Positions 25,453-36,351 are shown, counted from the stretch's first letter. The stretch is 64,000 nucleotides of DNA from an uncultured Maribacter sp. (GCF_947500405.1 NZ_CANMRY010000003.1:1-64000), one strand, 5' to 3'. A program made the numbers and translations. Notes: a model not told the origin generated them from the letters alone.

Positions 25453-25950
25453 CTATTCTTCTGAATCATCTGTTTTAGTTTCAGCTACAGCTACAGGAGG
25501 AGTATCAACTTTTTTGTTTCTACCTCTTCTTGTAGATTTTTTCTTAGCAGGTTTACCAGCATTATATAGCTCGTTAAAGTCTACTAACTCTATCATTGCC
25601 ATATCTGCATTATCTCCTAGACGATTTCCTAGTTTAATAATTCTAGTATAACCCCCTGGTCTTTCTCCAATCTTCTCAGAAACTTCACTGAATAAAGCAG
25701 AAACAGCATACTTGTCTCTTAAGTTCTTAAAAACAATACGTCTGTTATGTGTTCCTTTATCTGCAGTTTTATTATTTTCTGCTTTTGCTTTAGTAATTAA
25801 AGGTTCTACAAATTGCTTTAAAGCTTTTGCTTTAGCTACTGTAGTATTAATTCTCTTGTGTTCAATTAAGGAACAAGCCATATTTGCCAACATTGCTTTT
25901 CTGTGGGCAGCTTTTCTTCCTAAATGATTAACTTTTTTACCGTGTCTCAT
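25453..25950 (-). CDS. rplQ: 50S ribosomal protein bL17
   Basis: This 165-residue protein begins [20 protein letters not shown] with the bL17 core to about residue 120. It then has a lineage extension rich in Lys and Arg ([15 protein letters not shown]) ending in an acidic tail. E. coli L17 is about 127 residues, so the last ~40 are extra. It is the last gene of the rplC operon. Bacteroidota bL17 often has such a tail. Confidence 0.97.
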   Translation of the reverse strand: MRHGKKVNHLGRKAAHRKAMLANMACSLIEHKRINTTVAKAKALKQFVEPLITKAKAENNKTADKGTHNRRIVFKNLRDKYAVSALFSEVSEKIGERPGGYTRIIKLGNRLGDNADMAMIELVDFNELYNAGKPAKKKSTRRGRNKKVDTPPVAVAETKTDDSEE

Positions 25951-26004
25951 TACTTATTCTATTTTCTTCCTTATCAGAGCTTTTCTCTTCTAATAGAAGT
26001 AAAA

Positions 26005-26997
26005 TTAATCTTTATCTAATTTGTATTTTGATAAATCCATACCAAAACTTAATCCTTTGTTGATAACCAACTCTTCTAGTTCCGTTAAAGACTTTTTACC
26101 AAAGTTTCTAAACTTCATTAAATCATTTTTATTAAAAGAAACTAAATCTCCTAATGTATCAACTTCTGCAGCTTTTAAACAATTTAGTGCTCTTACAGAT
26201 AAATCCATATCCACTAATTTTGTTTTTAGCAACTGACGCATATGTAAGGATTCCTCATCATATGTTTCCGTTTGCGCAATCTCATCGGCTTCTAAAGTTA
26301 TTCTCTCATCAGAAAATAACATAAAGTGATGTATTAAAACTTTAGCTCCTTCTGTTAAAGCATCTTTTGGATGAATAGAACCATCTGTAACGATTTCAAA
26401 AACCAATTTCTCATAATCTGTTTTCTGCTCTACTCTAAAGTTTTCAATACTATATTTTACATTTTTTATTGGTGTAAATATAGAATCAATAGCAATAGTA
26501 CCTAAAGCTACTCCAGACTTTTTATTTTCCTCTGCTGGCACATATCCTCTACCCTTGTCTATTGTAATTTCCATATTAATGCTAACTTTAGCATCCATAT
26601 TACAAATTACTAAGTCTGGATTAAGAACTTGGTAACCAGAAATAAACTTTTGAAAATCTCCAGCAGTTAATTGATCTTTACCACTTACAGATATAGAAAC
26701 AACTTCTGCCTCAGAATCTTCAATTTGCTTTTTAAAACGTACTTGTTTTAAATTTAATATAATCTCGGTAACATCTTCTACAACTCCCGGTATAACCGAA
26801 AATTCATGCTCTACCTTATCAATTCTAACAGAAGTAATAGCATGACCTTCTAATGAAGAAAGTAATACTCTTCTTAATGCGTTCCCAACCGTTAATCCAT
26901 AACCTGGTTCTAAAGGGCGAAATTCAAATTTGCCTTCAAAATCAGAGGAATCGATCATTATTACTTTATCGGGTTTCTGAAAATTAAATAATGCCAT
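26005..26997 (-). CDS. rpoA: RNA polymerase alpha subunit
   Basis: This 330-residue alpha subunit has the N-terminal dimerisation and beta-binding domain (residues 1-235; [17 protein letters not shown]) and the C-terminal domain with two helix-hairpin-helix motifs (about 255-325; [35 protein letters not shown]). It assembles the polymerase core. It lies between rpsD and rplQ as in most bacteria. Confidence 0.98.
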   Translation of the reverse strand: MALFNFQKPDKVIMIDSSDFEGKFEFRPLEPGYGLTVGNALRRVLLSSLEGHAITSVRIDKVEHEFSVIPGVVEDVTEIILNLKQVRFKKQIEDSEAEVVSISVSGKDQLTAGDFQKFISGYQVLNPDLVICNMDAKVSINMEITIDKGRGYVPAEENKKSGVALGTIAIDSIFTPIKNVKYSIENFRVEQKTDYEKLVFEIVTDGSIHPKDALTEGAKVLIHHFMLFSDERITLEADEIAQTETYDEESLHMRQLLKTKLVDMDLSVRALNCLKAAEVDTLGDLVSFNKNDLMKFRNFGKKSLTELEELVINKGLSFGMDLSKYKLDKD

Positions 26998-27013
26998 ATT
27001 CGATTGGTGTTGT

Positions 27014-27619
27014 TTATTTAGAGTATAACTCGACTATTAATTGTTCTTTGATATTCTCTGGAATTTGCATTCTTTCTGGAACAGAAACAAAAGTTCCTTG
27101 TTTAGTTTCAGAATTCCATGTCATCCATTCGTACACATTATTGTTTGATGATAATGCATCTTGAATTGTTTGTAAAGATTTAGATTTTTCTCTTACACCT
27201 ACAACATCACCAGCTTTTAAAGAATAAGAAGGTATGTTTACCAACTCACCATTAACTGTAATATGTCTGTGCGATACTAGCTGTCTAGCTCCTCTTCTAG
27301 AGTTAGAGATACCCATTCTAAAAACTACGTTATCTAATCTAGATTCACATAATTGAAGTAGTACTTCACCGGTAACTCCTTTACTACTATTTGCTTTTGC
27401 AAATATACCTCTAAATTGACGCTCTAATATACCATAAGTATACTTTGCTTTTTGCTTTTCCATTAACTGGACAGCGTATTCAGATTTTTTACCACGACGA
27501 CGGTTATTTCCGTGTTGTCCTGGAGGGTAATTTTTCTTTTCAAAAGACTTATCGTCTCCAAAAATCGCTTCTCCAAACTTACGAGCGATTTTACTTTTTG
27601 GTCCTGTATATCTTGCCAT
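27014..27619 (-). CDS. rpsD: 30S ribosomal protein uS4
   Basis: This 201-residue uS4 begins [16 protein letters not shown] and has the S4 RNA-binding domain (about 90-155, [30 protein letters not shown]). There is no N-terminal zinc Cys cluster. It binds 16S rRNA early in assembly. An 85-base gap before it, larger than others in the operon, may carry a feedback leader, but no clear structure is seen. Confidence 0.97.
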   Translation of the reverse strand: MARYTGPKSKIARKFGEAIFGDDKSFEKKNYPPGQHGNNRRRGKKSEYAVQLMEKQKAKYTYGILERQFRGIFAKANSSKGVTGEVLLQLCESRLDNVVFRMGISNSRRGARQLVSHRHITVNGELVNIPSYSLKAGDVVGVREKSKSLQTIQDALSSNNNVYEWMTWNSETKQGTFVSVPERMQIPENIKEQLIVELYSK

Positions 27620-27704
27620 TTTCTAAAAATTTGAAAGTGTGATTATGAATTAAGGCTTATCCTTCGATAATCGTAACTACACTCTCTATGAAATAATAAA
27701 TTAA

Positions 27705-28097
27705 TTAAACTCTTCTTCTTTTTGGTGGTCTACAACCATTATGTGGCATTGGAGTAACATCAATAATTTCTGTTACTTCTATACCTGCATTATGAATAGA
27801 ACGAATAGCAGATTCTCTACCATTTCCAGGTCCTTTTACATAAACCTTTACTTTTCTTAAACCTGCTTCATGAGCAACTTTAGAACAATCCTCCGCAGCT
27901 ACTTGAGCAGCATAAGGAGTATTCTTTTTTGAACCTCTAAAACCAAGCTTACCCGCAGACGACCAAGAGATAACATCTCCCTTTTTATTTGTCAACGAAA
28001 TAATGATATTGTTAAAAGAAGCAGTAACGTGAGCTTCACCCACAGACTCTACTATAACTTTACGTTTTTTAGTAGATTTAGCATTTGCTTTTGCCAT
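27705..28097 (-). CDS. rpsK: 30S ribosomal protein uS11
   Basis: This 130-residue uS11 has [21 protein letters not shown], the [20 protein letters not shown] helix, and the basic C-terminus [12 protein letters not shown]. It sits on the 30S platform near the mRNA exit. It starts 12 bases after rpsM. Confidence 0.97.
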   Translation of the reverse strand: MAKANAKSTKKRKVIVESVGEAHVTASFNNIIISLTNKKGDVISWSSAGKLGFRGSKKNTPYAAQVAAEDCSKVAHEAGLRKVKVYVKGPGNGRESAIRSIHNAGIEVTEIIDVTPMPHNGCRPPKRRRV

Positions 28098-28109
28098 AAT
28101 ACCTAATTA

Positions 28110-28484
28110 TTATTTAGTTGCTTTTTTCTTGTTAGCAACTGTTTTTCTCTTTCCTTTTCTGGTTCTAGAATTGTTCTTAGTTCTTTGACCTCTTAAAGGC
28201 AAACCAGATCTATGACGTATTCCTCTATAACATCCAATATCCATTAGACGTTTGATGTTTAATTGAGTCTCTGAACGTAATTCCCCTTCAATTGTAAAAG
28301 AAGAAACCGCATCTCTAATACGACCTATTTCATCATCATTCCAATCCGATACCTTTGTATCTTCACTAACTTGAGCTACTTTTAAAATCTCTTTAGCTCT
28401 ACTGTTACCAATTCCAAAAATGTAAGTTAAGGCAATTACGCCTCTTTTTTGTTTTGGTATGTCTATACCTGCAATTCTTGCCAT
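28110..28484 (-). CDS. rpsM: 30S ribosomal protein uS13
   Basis: This 124-residue uS13 begins [25 protein letters not shown], with the helix-two-turn-helix region following, and the tail [19 protein letters not shown] that reaches the tRNA. It contacts the P-site tRNA and 5S rRNA bridge. rpmJ ends 2 bases before its start. Confidence 0.97.
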   Translation of the reverse strand: MARIAGIDIPKQKRGVIALTYIFGIGNSRAKEILKVAQVSEDTKVSDWNDDEIGRIRDAVSSFTIEGELRSETQLNIKRLMDIGCYRGIRHRSGLPLRGQRTKNNSRTRKGKRKTVANKKKATK

Positions 28485-28486
28485 AA

Positions 28487-28603
28487 CTATCCTTGTCTTT
28501 GTTTAAATCTAGGATTCTTTTTGTTGATTACATACAACCTGCCTTTTCTACGCACAATTTTGCACTCGGCACTTCTCTTTTTTATTGATGCTCTAACTTT
28601 CAT
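28487..28603 (-). CDS. rpmJ: 50S ribosomal protein bL36
   Basis: This 38-residue protein ([20 protein letters not shown], then [18 protein letters not shown]) is bL36. The zinc form has Cys11, Cys14, Cys27 and His32/33; here only one Cys (position 14) remains, so this is the zinc-independent form. It lies between infA and rpsM. Confidence 0.95.
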   Translation of the reverse strand: MKVRASIKKRSAECKIVRRKGRLYVINKKNPRFKQRQG

Positions 28604-28614
28604 CTCTATCTATC

Positions 28615-28830
28615 TTAATATCTATAAGTGATTCTAGCCTTACTTAAATCATAAGGACTCATTTCTAATTTTACTTTATCACCTGGAAGCAATTTAATAT
28701 AATGCATACGCATTTTACCAGAAATATGAGCCGTTACTACATGTCCATTTTCCAACTCCACTCTAAACATTGCATTTGATAATGCTTCGATTATAGAGCC
28801 ATCTTGTTCTATTGCTGCTTGTTTAGCCAT
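28615..28830 (-). CDS. infA: Translation initiation factor IF-1
   Basis: This 71-residue S1-fold protein has [38 protein letters not shown] and [21 protein letters not shown]. It binds the 30S A-site during initiation. It starts only 3 bases after the secY stop, so secY and infA are coupled. Confidence 0.97.
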   Translation of the reverse strand: MAKQAAIEQDGSIIEALSNAMFRVELENGHVVTAHISGKMRMHYIKLLPGDKVKLEMSPYDLSKARITYRY

Positions 28831-28833
28831 AAA

Positions 28834-30177
28834 TTATGCTACTTTTCTATTTTTACCAGATTTCATTAACCCATCGTAATGTCTATTTAACAAATAAGAA
28901 TTTACTTGTTGCACTGTATCTATAGCAACACCAACCATAATTAATAGTGATGTACCTCCATAAAACATAGCCCATCCTGCCTGCACATCCATAAGTTTTA
29001 CCACAATTGCTGGTAAAACAGCTAGCAAAGCTAAAAATATAGATCCAGGTAACGTAATTAGAGACATTATTTTATCTAAAAAATCTCCAGTTTCTTTTCC
29101 AGGTCTTATTCCTGGTATAAATCCTCCACTTCTTTTTAAATCATCTGCCATCTTATTCGTAGGAACAGTAATAGCAGTGTAAAAATATGTGAATATAATA
29201 ATTAAGAAAGCAAATAATAAATTATATGCCCATCCAAAAATATCAGCAAATTGTACTTGCATCCATTGTCCTGCAGAAGTCTCATCAAAAGCTTGTCCAA
29301 TTAAACCGGGAACAAACATAATAGCTTGCGCAAATATTATTGGCATTACACCAGATGCATTTAACTTTAATGGAATATATTGTCTAGAACCAGCTACATT
29401 CTTTTCATAACCACCAGAAGCAGTTCTTCTAGCGTATTGTACTGGTATTTGACGAGTAGCCATTACTAATAGTATACTAGCTAATATAACCAAGAACCAA
29501 ACTATAACCTCTACAAGAATAAACATTAAACCACCATTATTATTAGTAGTTCTAGATAAAAATTCTTGAACAAAAGATTGTGGCATGGTAGCAATAATAC
29601 CTATCATTATTAATAAAGAAATACCATTACCAATACCTTTATCTGTTATTTTTTCTCCTAACCACATTGCAAATACGCAACCTGAAACTAAAATAATAAC
29701 AGCAGGTACCATAAAGTCTAAACCTTTACCTAATAAGAAAGCACTGTCTCTAACACCAAACACTTCTAACCCATAAAGGTAAGCTGGTGCTTGTACAATA
29801 CAAATTCCAATGGTTAGCCATCTTGTAATTTGATTTATAGTTTTTCTTCCACTTTCTCCTTCTTTTTGAAGTTTTTGAAGATAAGGGATAGCAATACCCA
29901 TTAATTGCACTACAATAGAAGCTGAGATATAAGGCATAATACCTAAGGCAAAAACAGAAGCATTTGCAAATGCACCTCCAGTAAAAGCATTAAGTAATCC
30001 AAAAATACCTTGATCCGTACTTGAAGCAAGTGACGCCAACTGTGTAGAGTCAATACCCGGTAGTACTATTTGGCAACCAAAACGGTAAACCAATAAAAGA
30101 CCTAAAGTAATTAATATTCTATTCCTTAGTTCTTCTATTTTCCAAATATTAGATATTGTATCAAAAAAATTCTTCAT
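28834..30177 (-). CDS. secY: Preprotein translocase subunit SecY
   Basis: This 447-residue protein has ten membrane segments, starting with LRNRILITLGLLLVYRFGC. It has the plug region (GIFGLLNAFTGGAFANASVFALGIMPYI), the C4/C5 cytosolic loops QYARRT and SGGFIPGIRPGKETGDFL, and NRHYDGLMKSG at the end. It forms the inner-membrane protein channel with SecE and SecG. adk and map, often next in other phyla, are absent. Confidence 0.98.
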   Translation of the reverse strand: MKNFFDTISNIWKIEELRNRILITLGLLLVYRFGCQIVLPGIDSTQLASLASSTDQGIFGLLNAFTGGAFANASVFALGIMPYISASIVVQLMGIAIPYLQKLQKEGESGRKTINQITRWLTIGICIVQAPAYLYGLEVFGVRDSAFLLGKGLDFMVPAVIILVSGCVFAMWLGEKITDKGIGNGISLLIMIGIIATMPQSFVQEFLSRTTNNNGGLMFILVEVIVWFLVILASILLVMATRQIPVQYARRTASGGYEKNVAGSRQYIPLKLNASGVMPIIFAQAIMFVPGLIGQAFDETSAGQWMQVQFADIFGWAYNLLFAFLIIIFTYFYTAITVPTNKMADDLKRSGGFIPGIRPGKETGDFLDKIMSLITLPGSIFLALLAVLPAIVVKLMDVQAGWAMFYGGTSLLIMVGVAIDTVQQVNSYLLNRHYDGLMKSGKNRKVA

Positions 30178-30193
30178 AGTGTCTATTCTATAG

Positions 30194-30646
30194 TTATAAA
30201 CTTATTGCTTCACCTCCTGCTGCTTCGATAGCTGCTTTTGCTGTTGCTGTAAATTTATGAACTGATACCTTAAGAGAAGCTTTTAATTCTCCCCCTCCTA
30301 ATATCTTAACTAAATCATTTTTACCCACTAAACCATTTTCAACTAAAGAGTCAAAAGAAAGTTCATCTTTAATAACTTTTTTATCAACTAACTCTTGTAA
30401 AGTAGATAAGTTAACTCCTTTATATTCTTTACGGTTAATATTGGTAAAACCAAACTTAGGCACACGCCTTTGCAATGGCATTTGACCACCTTCGAAACCA
30501 ATCTTTTTAGAATAACCAGATCTAGATTTAGCACCTTTATGACCTCTTGCGGCTGTACCACCTTTACCTGATCCTTGACCTCTACCTATACGCTTACCGT
30601 CTCTTTGAATAGATCCTTCAGCTGGTTTTAGATTACTTAAATTCAT
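30194..30646 (-). CDS. rplO: 50S ribosomal protein uL15
   Basis: This 150-residue uL15 has the N-terminal arm NLSNLKPAEGSIQRDGKRIGRGQGSGKG, basic GHKGAKSRSGYSKKIGFEGGQMPLQRRVPKFGF, and the C-terminal globular part. It binds 23S rRNA near the ribosome centre. It precedes secY by 16 bases. Confidence 0.97.
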   Translation of the reverse strand: MNLSNLKPAEGSIQRDGKRIGRGQGSGKGGTAARGHKGAKSRSGYSKKIGFEGGQMPLQRRVPKFGFTNINRKEYKGVNLSTLQELVDKKVIKDELSFDSLVENGLVGKNDLVKILGGGELKASLKVSVHKFTATAKAAIEAAGGEAISL

Positions 30647-30660
30647 TACACTAATATATA

Positions 30661-30840
30661 TTAAGCTTCTTCTGAAGAAACTAAGTGTTTAACTTTATTT
30701 ACCATACCTATAACACTAGGAGTTGCATCATGTTCAACCACCTGTCCTATTTTTTTTAAACCTAGAGCTTCTAATGTTCTCTTTTGATTTAAAGGTCTTT
30801 TTATACTACTACGTATTTGTGTTACTTTAATCTTTGCCAT
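30661..30840 (-). CDS. rpmD: 50S ribosomal protein uL30
   Basis: This 59-residue protein begins MAKIKVTQIRSSIKRPLNQK and continues RTLEALGLKKIGQVVEHD, the uL30 signature. It is too short for a 60-residue cut-off but sits at the normal place between rpsE and rplO. It ends SSEEA with TAA at 30661-30663. Confidence 0.96.
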   Translation of the reverse strand: MAKIKVTQIRSSIKRPLNQKRTLEALGLKKIGQVVEHDATPSVIGMVNKVKHLVSSEEA

Positions 30841-30851
30841 AATATCCTTCT

Positions 30852-31376
30852 TTATCCTTTGAAAACTTTTTCTAAAGAAACTCCTCTTTCTTGAGCTATT
30901 GTTTTAGCATCTCTTAATTGTAATAAAGCATCAAAAGTAGCTTTAACAACATTATGTGGATTAGAAGACCCTTGAGATTTAGATAATACATCCTGAACTC
31001 CTACAGCCTCTAACACAGCTCTTACAGCTCCACCTGCAATTACTCCGGTACCATGAGATGCTGGTTGAATATAAACTCTAGCACCACCAAATTTACCTTT
31101 TTGTTCATGAGGCAAAGTTCCTTTATTTAAAGGAATACGAATTAAATTCTTTTTAGCATCTTCTATTGCCTTTGCAATTCCAGTTGCTACCTCTTTAGAT
31201 TTTCCAAGACCATGACCAACTACTCCGTTCTCATCTCCTACAACTACTATTGCAGAAAAGCCAAAAGCTCTACCACCTTTAGTAACTTTGGTAACTCTTT
31301 GTACACCAACTAATCTGTCTTTTAAATCTAAACCTCCTGGTTTAACTGTCTCTACGTTTTTATATTTTTGAAACAT
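30852..31376 (-). CDS. rpsE: 30S ribosomal protein uS5
   Basis: This 174-residue uS5 has the dsRNA-binding N-terminal domain ([34 protein letters not shown]) and the C-terminal domain ([47 protein letters not shown]). It helps with mRNA decoding fidelity. It lies between rplR and rpmD with 8-11 base gaps. Confidence 0.97.
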   Translation of the reverse strand: MFQKYKNVETVKPGGLDLKDRLVGVQRVTKVTKGGRAFGFSAIVVVGDENGVVGHGLGKSKEVATGIAKAIEDAKKNLIRIPLNKGTLPHEQKGKFGGARVYIQPASHGTGVIAGGAVRAVLEAVGVQDVLSKSQGSSNPHNVVKATFDALLQLRDAKTIAQERGVSLEKVFKG

Positions 31377-31384
31377 AATACTAT

Positions 31385-31738
31385 TTAAAATTTAAGTCCT
31401 GCTTCCCTTGCGCCATCGGCCAAAGATTTAACTCTTCCGTGATATAAATTCCCACCTCTATCAAAAGCTACTTTATCATAACCAGCTTTTAAAGATTTCT
31501 CAGCTATTGCTTTTCCAACTAATTTTGCAATTTCTGATTTATTTCCTTTAGAATCTATTGCTTTATCTCTAGATGATGCTGCAAGTAACGTAATACCTTT
31601 TACATCATCTATTAACTGAGCGTATATTTCACTATTACTTCTGAAAATCGATAATCTAGGTCTTTCTGCCGTACCAGAAGAAACTTTTCGTATTCTTCTA
31701 CGAATTCTATATTTTCTTTGTGTCTTTGATAATTTCAT
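31385..31738 (-). CDS. rplR: 50S ribosomal protein uL18
   Basis: This 117-residue uL18 has the basic start [39 protein letters not shown], and the ending [29 protein letters not shown]. It carries 5S rRNA into the ribosome. Confidence 0.97.
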   Translation of the reverse strand: MKLSKTQRKYRIRRRIRKVSSGTAERPRLSIFRSNSEIYAQLIDDVKGITLLAASSRDKAIDSKGNKSEIAKLVGKAIAEKSLKAGYDKVAFDRGGNLYHGRVKSLADGAREAGLKF

Positions 31739-31748
31739 AATGCTATTC

Positions 31749-32291
31749 TTAAGCTGATTTACCGGCTTTTCTTCTTAATATTTCTCCAACAAACTTAATA
31801 CCTTTTCCTTTGTATGGTTCAGGCTTACGGAATGATCTAATTTTTGCTGCAATTTGACCAACCAATTGTTTATCATACGAAGTTAATTTTACTATTGGAT
31901 TTTTACCTTTTTCAGATATTGTTTCCACTTTAACTTCTGGAGCTAAATCAATAACAATATTATGAGAAAAACCTAAGGCTAAATCTAACTTTTGACCTTG
32001 GTTACTTGCTCTATAACCAACACCTACAAGTTCTAGTTCTTTTGTCCACCCTTTAGAGACACCATTAACCATATTCAAAACTAATGATCTATACAAACCA
32101 TGCTTTGATTTTTGATCCTTAGAGTCAGATGATCTAGTAACTTTTACTTCACCTTCTTCTACATTTATAGAAACTCCAGAAAAATCTTGAGTTAACTCTC
32201 CTAATTTACCTTTTACAGTAACAACACTATCTTTAACTTCAACAGTTACACCTTCTGGAATTGCTACTGGATTATTACCTATTCTAGACAT
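31749..32291 (-). CDS. rplF: 50S ribosomal protein uL6
   Basis: This 180-residue uL6 has two similar domains: [18 protein letters not shown] and, from about residue 85, [24 protein letters not shown], with the [19 protein letters not shown] tail that touches 23S rRNA. It sits near the factor-binding site. Confidence 0.97.
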   Translation of the reverse strand: MSRIGNNPVAIPEGVTVEVKDSVVTVKGKLGELTQDFSGVSINVEEGEVKVTRSSDSKDQKSKHGLYRSLVLNMVNGVSKGWTKELELVGVGYRASNQGQKLDLALGFSHNIVIDLAPEVKVETISEKGKNPIVKLTSYDKQLVGQIAAKIRSFRKPEPYKGKGIKFVGEILRRKAGKSA

Positions 32292-32309
32292 TTTTTAAAT
32301 CTTTAAATA

Positions 32310-32708
32310 TTAATAAACGTAGCATAATACCTCGCCACCTACATTTTCATCTTGCGCCTGCTTACTAGTCATTACTCCATGAGAAGTAGATACTATAGCC
32401 ACACCAAGTCCATTAAGAACCCTTGGCAAGTCTTGTTTTCCAACATATTTACGTAAACCAGGTTTACTAACACGTTGTAATTTTTTTATTACAGGCTCTT
32501 TAGTAACTTTATTATATTTTAAAGCTATTTTGATAGAACCCTGTACTTTATCTTGTTCGAATTTATAACTTAATATATACCCTTGATCGAATAATATTTT
32601 TGTTATTTCTTTTTTAACATTAGAAGATGGTATATCTACCACTCTATGCCCTGCTCTGCTGGCATTTCTAATTCTTGTTAAATAATCTGCTATAGTATCA
32701 GTTACCAT
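32310..32708 (-). CDS. rpsH: 30S ribosomal protein uS8
   Basis: This 132-residue uS8 has DTIADYLTRIRNASRAGHRVVDIPSSNVKKEI and the C-terminal RNA-binding part GLGVAIVSTSHGVMTSKQAQDENVGGEVLCYVY. In E. coli S8 represses its own operon. Here the 68 bases before it, a larger gap than most here, hold an inverted repeat TTTAAC/GTTAAA (32732-32749), a possible regulatory stem. Confidence 0.97.
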   Translation of the reverse strand: MVTDTIADYLTRIRNASRAGHRVVDIPSSNVKKEITKILFDQGYILSYKFEQDKVQGSIKIALKYNKVTKEPVIKKLQRVSKPGLRKYVGKQDLPRVLNGLGVAIVSTSHGVMTSKQAQDENVGGEVLCYVY

Positions 32709-32776
32709 TTTTATTTGTTTCGGTGACGGTTTTTAACAATATCGTTAAACCTGAAACCAGTTAATACTCTTTATAA

Positions 32777-33046
32777 TTACCAGCTTGCCTTTTTAACACC
32801 TGGTATTAAACCTTGATTAGCCATTTCTCTAAAAGTAACCCTAGAGATTCCAAAAGTTCTCATATAACCTTTAGGTCTTCCAGTAAGCTTACAACGATTA
32901 TGCATACGTATTGGTGATGCATTTTTAGGTAGTTTTTGTAGCGCTTCATAATCTCCAGCTTCTTTTAAAGCTTTTCTTTTTTCAGCATATTTAGCTACAG
33001 TTTTTGCCCTTTTTCTTTCGCGGGCTTTCATTGATTCTTTAGCCAT
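32777..33046 (-). CDS. rpsN: 30S ribosomal protein uS14 (zinc-free, long form)
   Basis: This 89-residue uS14 begins [20 protein letters not shown] and ends [24 protein letters not shown]. It lacks the CxxC zinc ribbon of the 61-residue form, so it is the C-minus type. It binds the 16S head. It begins 1 base after rplE. Confidence 0.97.
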   Translation of the reverse strand: MAKESMKARERKRAKTVAKYAEKRKALKEAGDYEALQKLPKNASPIRMHNRCKLTGRPKGYMRTFGISRVTFREMANQGLIPGVKKASW

Positions 33047-33047
33047 A

Positions 33048-33599
33048 CTAGTTCTTTTTAAAAGGTAATCCTAATTCGGTTAATAATGATTTTGCTTCTT
33101 TATCTGTATTTGCAGAAGTTACAAAAGTAATATCCATACCATTAATACGATTAATTTTATCAATATTAATTTCAGGAAATATTATTTGTTCTGTAATACC
33201 TAAACTATAATTTCCTCTTCCATCAAAACCAGTAGCCTTAATTCCTTGAAAATCACGCACTCTAGGTAATGCACTAGTAACCAATCTATCTAAGAACTCG
33301 TACATTCTTTCTCCACGTAAAGTTACTTTGGCTCCTATTGGCATACCTTTACGTAATTTAAAAGAAGCAACATCCTTCTTAGACATAGTAGCAACTGCTT
33401 TCTGCCCAGTAATAATAGTCATCTCATCAACTGCATGATCAATTAACTTTTTATCAGCAACTGCAGCTCCTATACCTCTACTTACAACTATCTTTTCTAA
33501 CTTAGGAACTTGCATTATATTTTTATAACCAAATTCCTCTTTAAGAGCACCTACAATACGCTCTGTATATTCTGTTTTTAATCTTGCAACGTAAGCCAT
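33048..33599 (-). CDS. rplE: 50S ribosomal protein uL5
   Basis: This 183-residue uL5 has [19 protein letters not shown], the loop [33 protein letters not shown], and [22 protein letters not shown]. It holds 5S rRNA and contacts the P-site tRNA. Confidence 0.97.
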   Translation of the reverse strand: MAYVARLKTEYTERIVGALKEEFGYKNIMQVPKLEKIVVSRGIGAAVADKKLIDHAVDEMTIITGQKAVATMSKKDVASFKLRKGMPIGAKVTLRGERMYEFLDRLVTSALPRVRDFQGIKATGFDGRGNYSLGITEQIIFPEINIDKINRINGMDITFVTSANTDKEAKSLLTELGLPFKKN

Positions 33600-33601
33600 A
33601 A

Positions 33602-33916
33602 CTAAATTACTTCATTGGATTTTTTAGAAACTCTAACTTTCTTACCATCTCTTAATTCATAACCAACTCTAGTTAAATCACCAGACTTAGGGTCAACTAA
33701 AGAAAGATTAGAAACATGTATTGGAGCTTCTTTTTTAACAATTCCTCCTTGAGGATTTTTTGCACTAGGTTTTTCGTGTTTAGATACCATATTAGCACCT
33801 TCGACAATTGCCTTGTTTTTCTGAAGATTTACACTTAAAACTTTACCTTCTGTACCTTTATGGTCACCAGCAGTAATTTTAACTGTATCTCCTGTTTTAA
33901 TTTTTAATTTCTTCAT
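33602..33916 (-). CDS. rplX: 50S ribosomal protein uL24
   Basis: This 104-residue uL24 has the KOW motif [25 protein letters not shown] and [34 protein letters not shown]. It starts 23S rRNA folding and lies 13 bases after rplN. Confidence 0.97.
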   Translation of the reverse strand: MKKLKIKTGDTVKITAGDHKGTEGKVLSVNLQKNKAIVEGANMVSKHEKPSAKNPQGGIVKKEAPIHVSNLSLVDPKSGDLTRVGYELRDGKKVRVSKKSNEVI

Positions 33917-33929
33917 TGTACTGAATATA

Positions 33930-34298
33930 TTATAGTACCTCAGGGGCTAATGATACAATTTTCATAAATTGTTTGTCACGAAGTTCTCTAGCTACAGGCC
34001 CAAAAACACGTGTACCTCTCATTTCTCCAGTTGGATTTAACAATACACACGCATTATCATCAAAACGTATATACGAACCATCAGGTCTTCTTACTTCTTT
34101 CTTAGTTCTTACAACTACCGCTGTAGAAACTGCTCCTTTTTTAATACCGCCGTTTGGAGTTGCCTCCTTAACAGTAACAACGATTTTATCGCCAATTGAA
34201 GCATATCTTCTTTTTGTACCACCGAGAACACGTATAGTCAAAACTTCTTTTGCTCCGGTATTATCCGCTACCTTTAGTCTAGATTCTTGTTGTAACAT
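33930..34298 (-). CDS. rplN: 50S ribosomal protein uL14
   Basis: This 122-residue uL14 begins [26 protein letters not shown] and ends [19 protein letters not shown]. It lies at the intersubunit bridge B8. rpsQ ends 1 base before its start. Confidence 0.97.
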   Translation of the reverse strand: MLQQESRLKVADNTGAKEVLTIRVLGGTKRRYASIGDKIVVTVKEATPNGGIKKGAVSTAVVVRTKKEVRRPDGSYIRFDDNACVLLNPTGEMRGTRVFGPVARELRDKQFMKIVSLAPEVL

Positions 34299-34299
34299 A

Positions 34300-34557
34300 T
34301 TATTTAGCTCTTTCTAAGATTTCTACTAGTCTCCAACACTTGTTCTTACTTAAAGGACGTGTTTCCATAATTTTGACTTTATCGCCAATATTACAATCAT
34401 TTTTTTCATCGTGTGCAACGTATTTCTTTGTTTTTAACACGAACTTACCGTACATAGGATGCTTAACTCTTTTAACTTCTGCAACAACTATGGATTTCTC
34501 CATTTTATCACTAGTTACTACTCCTATTCTCTCTTTTCTTAAGTTTCTTTTTTCCAT
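34300..34557 (-). CDS. rpsQ: 30S ribosomal protein uS17
   Basis: This 85-residue OB-fold uS17 has [42 protein letters not shown] and [26 protein letters not shown]. It binds the 16S 5' domain. Length is usual. Confidence 0.97.
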   Translation of the reverse strand: MEKRNLRKERIGVVTSDKMEKSIVVAEVKRVKHPMYGKFVLKTKKYVAHDEKNDCNIGDKVKIMETRPLSKNKCWRLVEILERAK

Positions 34558-34570
34558 AAAGCAGAACCAA

Positions 34571-34762
34571 TTATTGGTTGTCCCTATTAGTTAATTCCGT
34601 AGCCAATTTAGCTACTGTTCTTCTAACTTTTCTTATCTGAAGTGGGTTTTCTAGAGGCGTAACAAAATGCGCAATCTTTAAATCAGCATGAAGCTTTTTT
34701 AACTCCACCAACTTCTCCGTAAGTTCCTGGTTGGACAATTCTTTTATTTCTTGTTTTTTCAT
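34571..34762 (-). CDS. rpmC: 50S ribosomal protein uL29
   Basis: This 63-residue uL29 is a two-helix hairpin: [29 protein letters not shown] and [19 protein letters not shown]. It lies at the polypeptide exit and helps dock SRP and trigger factor. Confidence 0.97.
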   Translation of the reverse strand: MKKQEIKELSNQELTEKLVELKKLHADLKIAHFVTPLENPLQIRKVRRTVAKLATELTNRDNQ

Positions 34763-34773
34763 GATTCCTACGT

Positions 34774-35199
34774 TTAATCTTGAACAGTATAATCTCTAGC
34801 CACAATAAACTTAGTTTTAACTGGCAATTTTTGCGCAGCCAAACGTAATGCTTCTTTAGCTATATCAATAGATACTCCTGCTATTTCAAATAAAACCCTT
34901 CCTGGTTTTACAACAGCTACAAAATATTCTGGAGCTCCCTTACCTTTACCCATACGCACCTCTAAAGGCTTTTTTGTAATAGGCTTGTCTGGAAATATCT
35001 TTATCCATAACTGCCCTTCTCTCTTCATATATCTTGTAGCAGCAATACGAGCAGCTTCAATTTGACGGGATGTTAAAAAAGATGTATCCAAGGACTTTAT
35101 ACCGAACATACCATTTGAAAGCAGATGCCCTCTTCCGGCATTACCCTTCATACGGCCCTTCTGCATTTTACGAAACTTCGTTCTTTTTGGTTGTAACAT
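34774..35199 (-). CDS. rplP: 50S ribosomal protein uL16
   Basis: This 141-residue uL16 has [37 protein letters not shown], the [44 protein letters not shown] core and ARDYTVQD end. It supports A-site tRNA positioning. Confidence 0.97.
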   Translation of the reverse strand: MLQPKRTKFRKMQKGRMKGNAGRGHLLSNGMFGIKSLDTSFLTSRQIEAARIAATRYMKREGQLWIKIFPDKPITKKPLEVRMGKGKGAPEYFVAVVKPGRVLFEIAGVSIDIAKEALRLAAQKLPVKTKFIVARDYTVQD

Positions 35200-35219
35200 T
35201 TTCTTACTTCTTTAAAAAA

Positions 35220-35939
35220 TTACTTTCTACGACGTGGTTTTCTTCCACCATCATTTTTTCCACCTTTTCCACCTTGGCTCTTTTGCATTCCAACTAATGG
35301 AGAAAGCTCTCTCTTTCCATATACTTCACCTTTCATTATCCAAACTTTGATTCCCAATCTACCATAAGTAGTATGAGCTTCATGTAAAGCATAATCAATA
35401 TCTGCTCTAAAAGTTGATAATGGAATACGTCCATCTTTATAAGACTCCGAACGAGCCATCTCTGCACCATTTAAACGGCCAGAAATTTGAATTTTAATAC
35501 CTTCTGCATTCATTCTCATAGCAGCAGCAATTGACATTTTAATTGCTCTTCTAAAAGAAATTCTAGATTCAATTTGCCTTGCAACACTTGCTGCAACCAA
35601 ATTAGCATCTAACTCAGGTCTTTTAATTTCATAAATATTAATCTGAACTTCCTTACCGGTAATTTTTTTAAGCTCTTCCTTAAGCTTATCTACCTCTTGC
35701 CCACCTTTACCAATTATGATACCAGGTCTTGCTGTAGTAACTGTAACAGTAATAAGTTTTAAAGTACGCTCTATGATAACTCTAGATACACTTGCCTTTG
35801 ATAAACGAGCATGAATATATTTTCTAATTTTATCATCCTCCGCTAACTTATCTCCATAATCATTACCACCGTACCAGTTAGATTCCCAACCTCTGATGAT
35901 TCCTAAACGATTACCAATTGGATTTGTCTTTTGTCCCAT
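35220..35939 (-). CDS. rpsC: 30S ribosomal protein uS3
   Basis: This 239-residue uS3 begins [25 protein letters not shown] and has the KH domain ([26 protein letters not shown]) and the C-terminal [20 protein letters not shown]. The frame is open 11 codons further upstream, but that would overlap rplV; ATG at 35939 gives the normal N-terminus, 1 base after rplV. It lines the mRNA entry channel. The C-terminus is Gly/Lys/Arg-rich. Confidence 0.97.
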   Translation of the reverse strand: MGQKTNPIGNRLGIIRGWESNWYGGNDYGDKLAEDDKIRKYIHARLSKASVSRVIIERTLKLITVTVTTARPGIIIGKGGQEVDKLKEELKKITGKEVQINIYEIKRPELDANLVAASVARQIESRISFRRAIKMSIAAAMRMNAEGIKIQISGRLNGAEMARSESYKDGRIPLSTFRADIDYALHEAHTTYGRLGIKVWIMKGEVYGKRELSPLVGMQKSQGGKGGKNDGGRKPRRRK

Positions 35940-35940
35940 T

Positions 35941-36348
35941 CTAGCTTTGTGTATTATTGTTAGATCCAACAACCAATGTTACATGGTTGGAACGTTTTCT
36001 AATTCTATGTGCTCTTCCTTGAGGCGCAGGGCGTAATCTTTTTAACATACTACCACTATCTACTCTAATCTCACTTACTACAAGATCAGCATCCTCTACA
36101 TTAGCATCTTCATTCTTTGCTTGCCAATTTGCAATTGCAGAAAGTAATAATTTCTCTAACCTTCTAGAAGCCTCCTTAGGATTAAATCTTAGAGTAGCTA
36201 AAGCGCTTTCAACTTTCTTACCTCTTACCAAATCCGCAACTAAACGCATTTTTCTTGGAGAAGTAGGACAATTGTTAAGTTTAGCAAATGCTACTTTTTG
36301 TTTTTCAGCCTTTATTCTTTCGGCCATTTGTTTTTTACGAACTCCCAT
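35941..36348 (-). CDS. rplV: 50S ribosomal protein uL22
   Basis: This 135-residue uL22 has [35 protein letters not shown] and the exit-tunnel hairpin near [25 protein letters not shown]. About 15 residues longer at the start than E. coli's. It forms part of the nascent-chain tunnel. Confidence 0.97.
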   Translation of the reverse strand: MGVRKKQMAERIKAEKQKVAFAKLNNCPTSPRKMRLVADLVRGKKVESALATLRFNPKEASRRLEKLLLSAIANWQAKNEDANVEDADLVVSEIRVDSGSMLKRLRPAPQGRAHRIRKRSNHVTLVVGSNNNTQS

Positions 36349-36351
36349 AGC

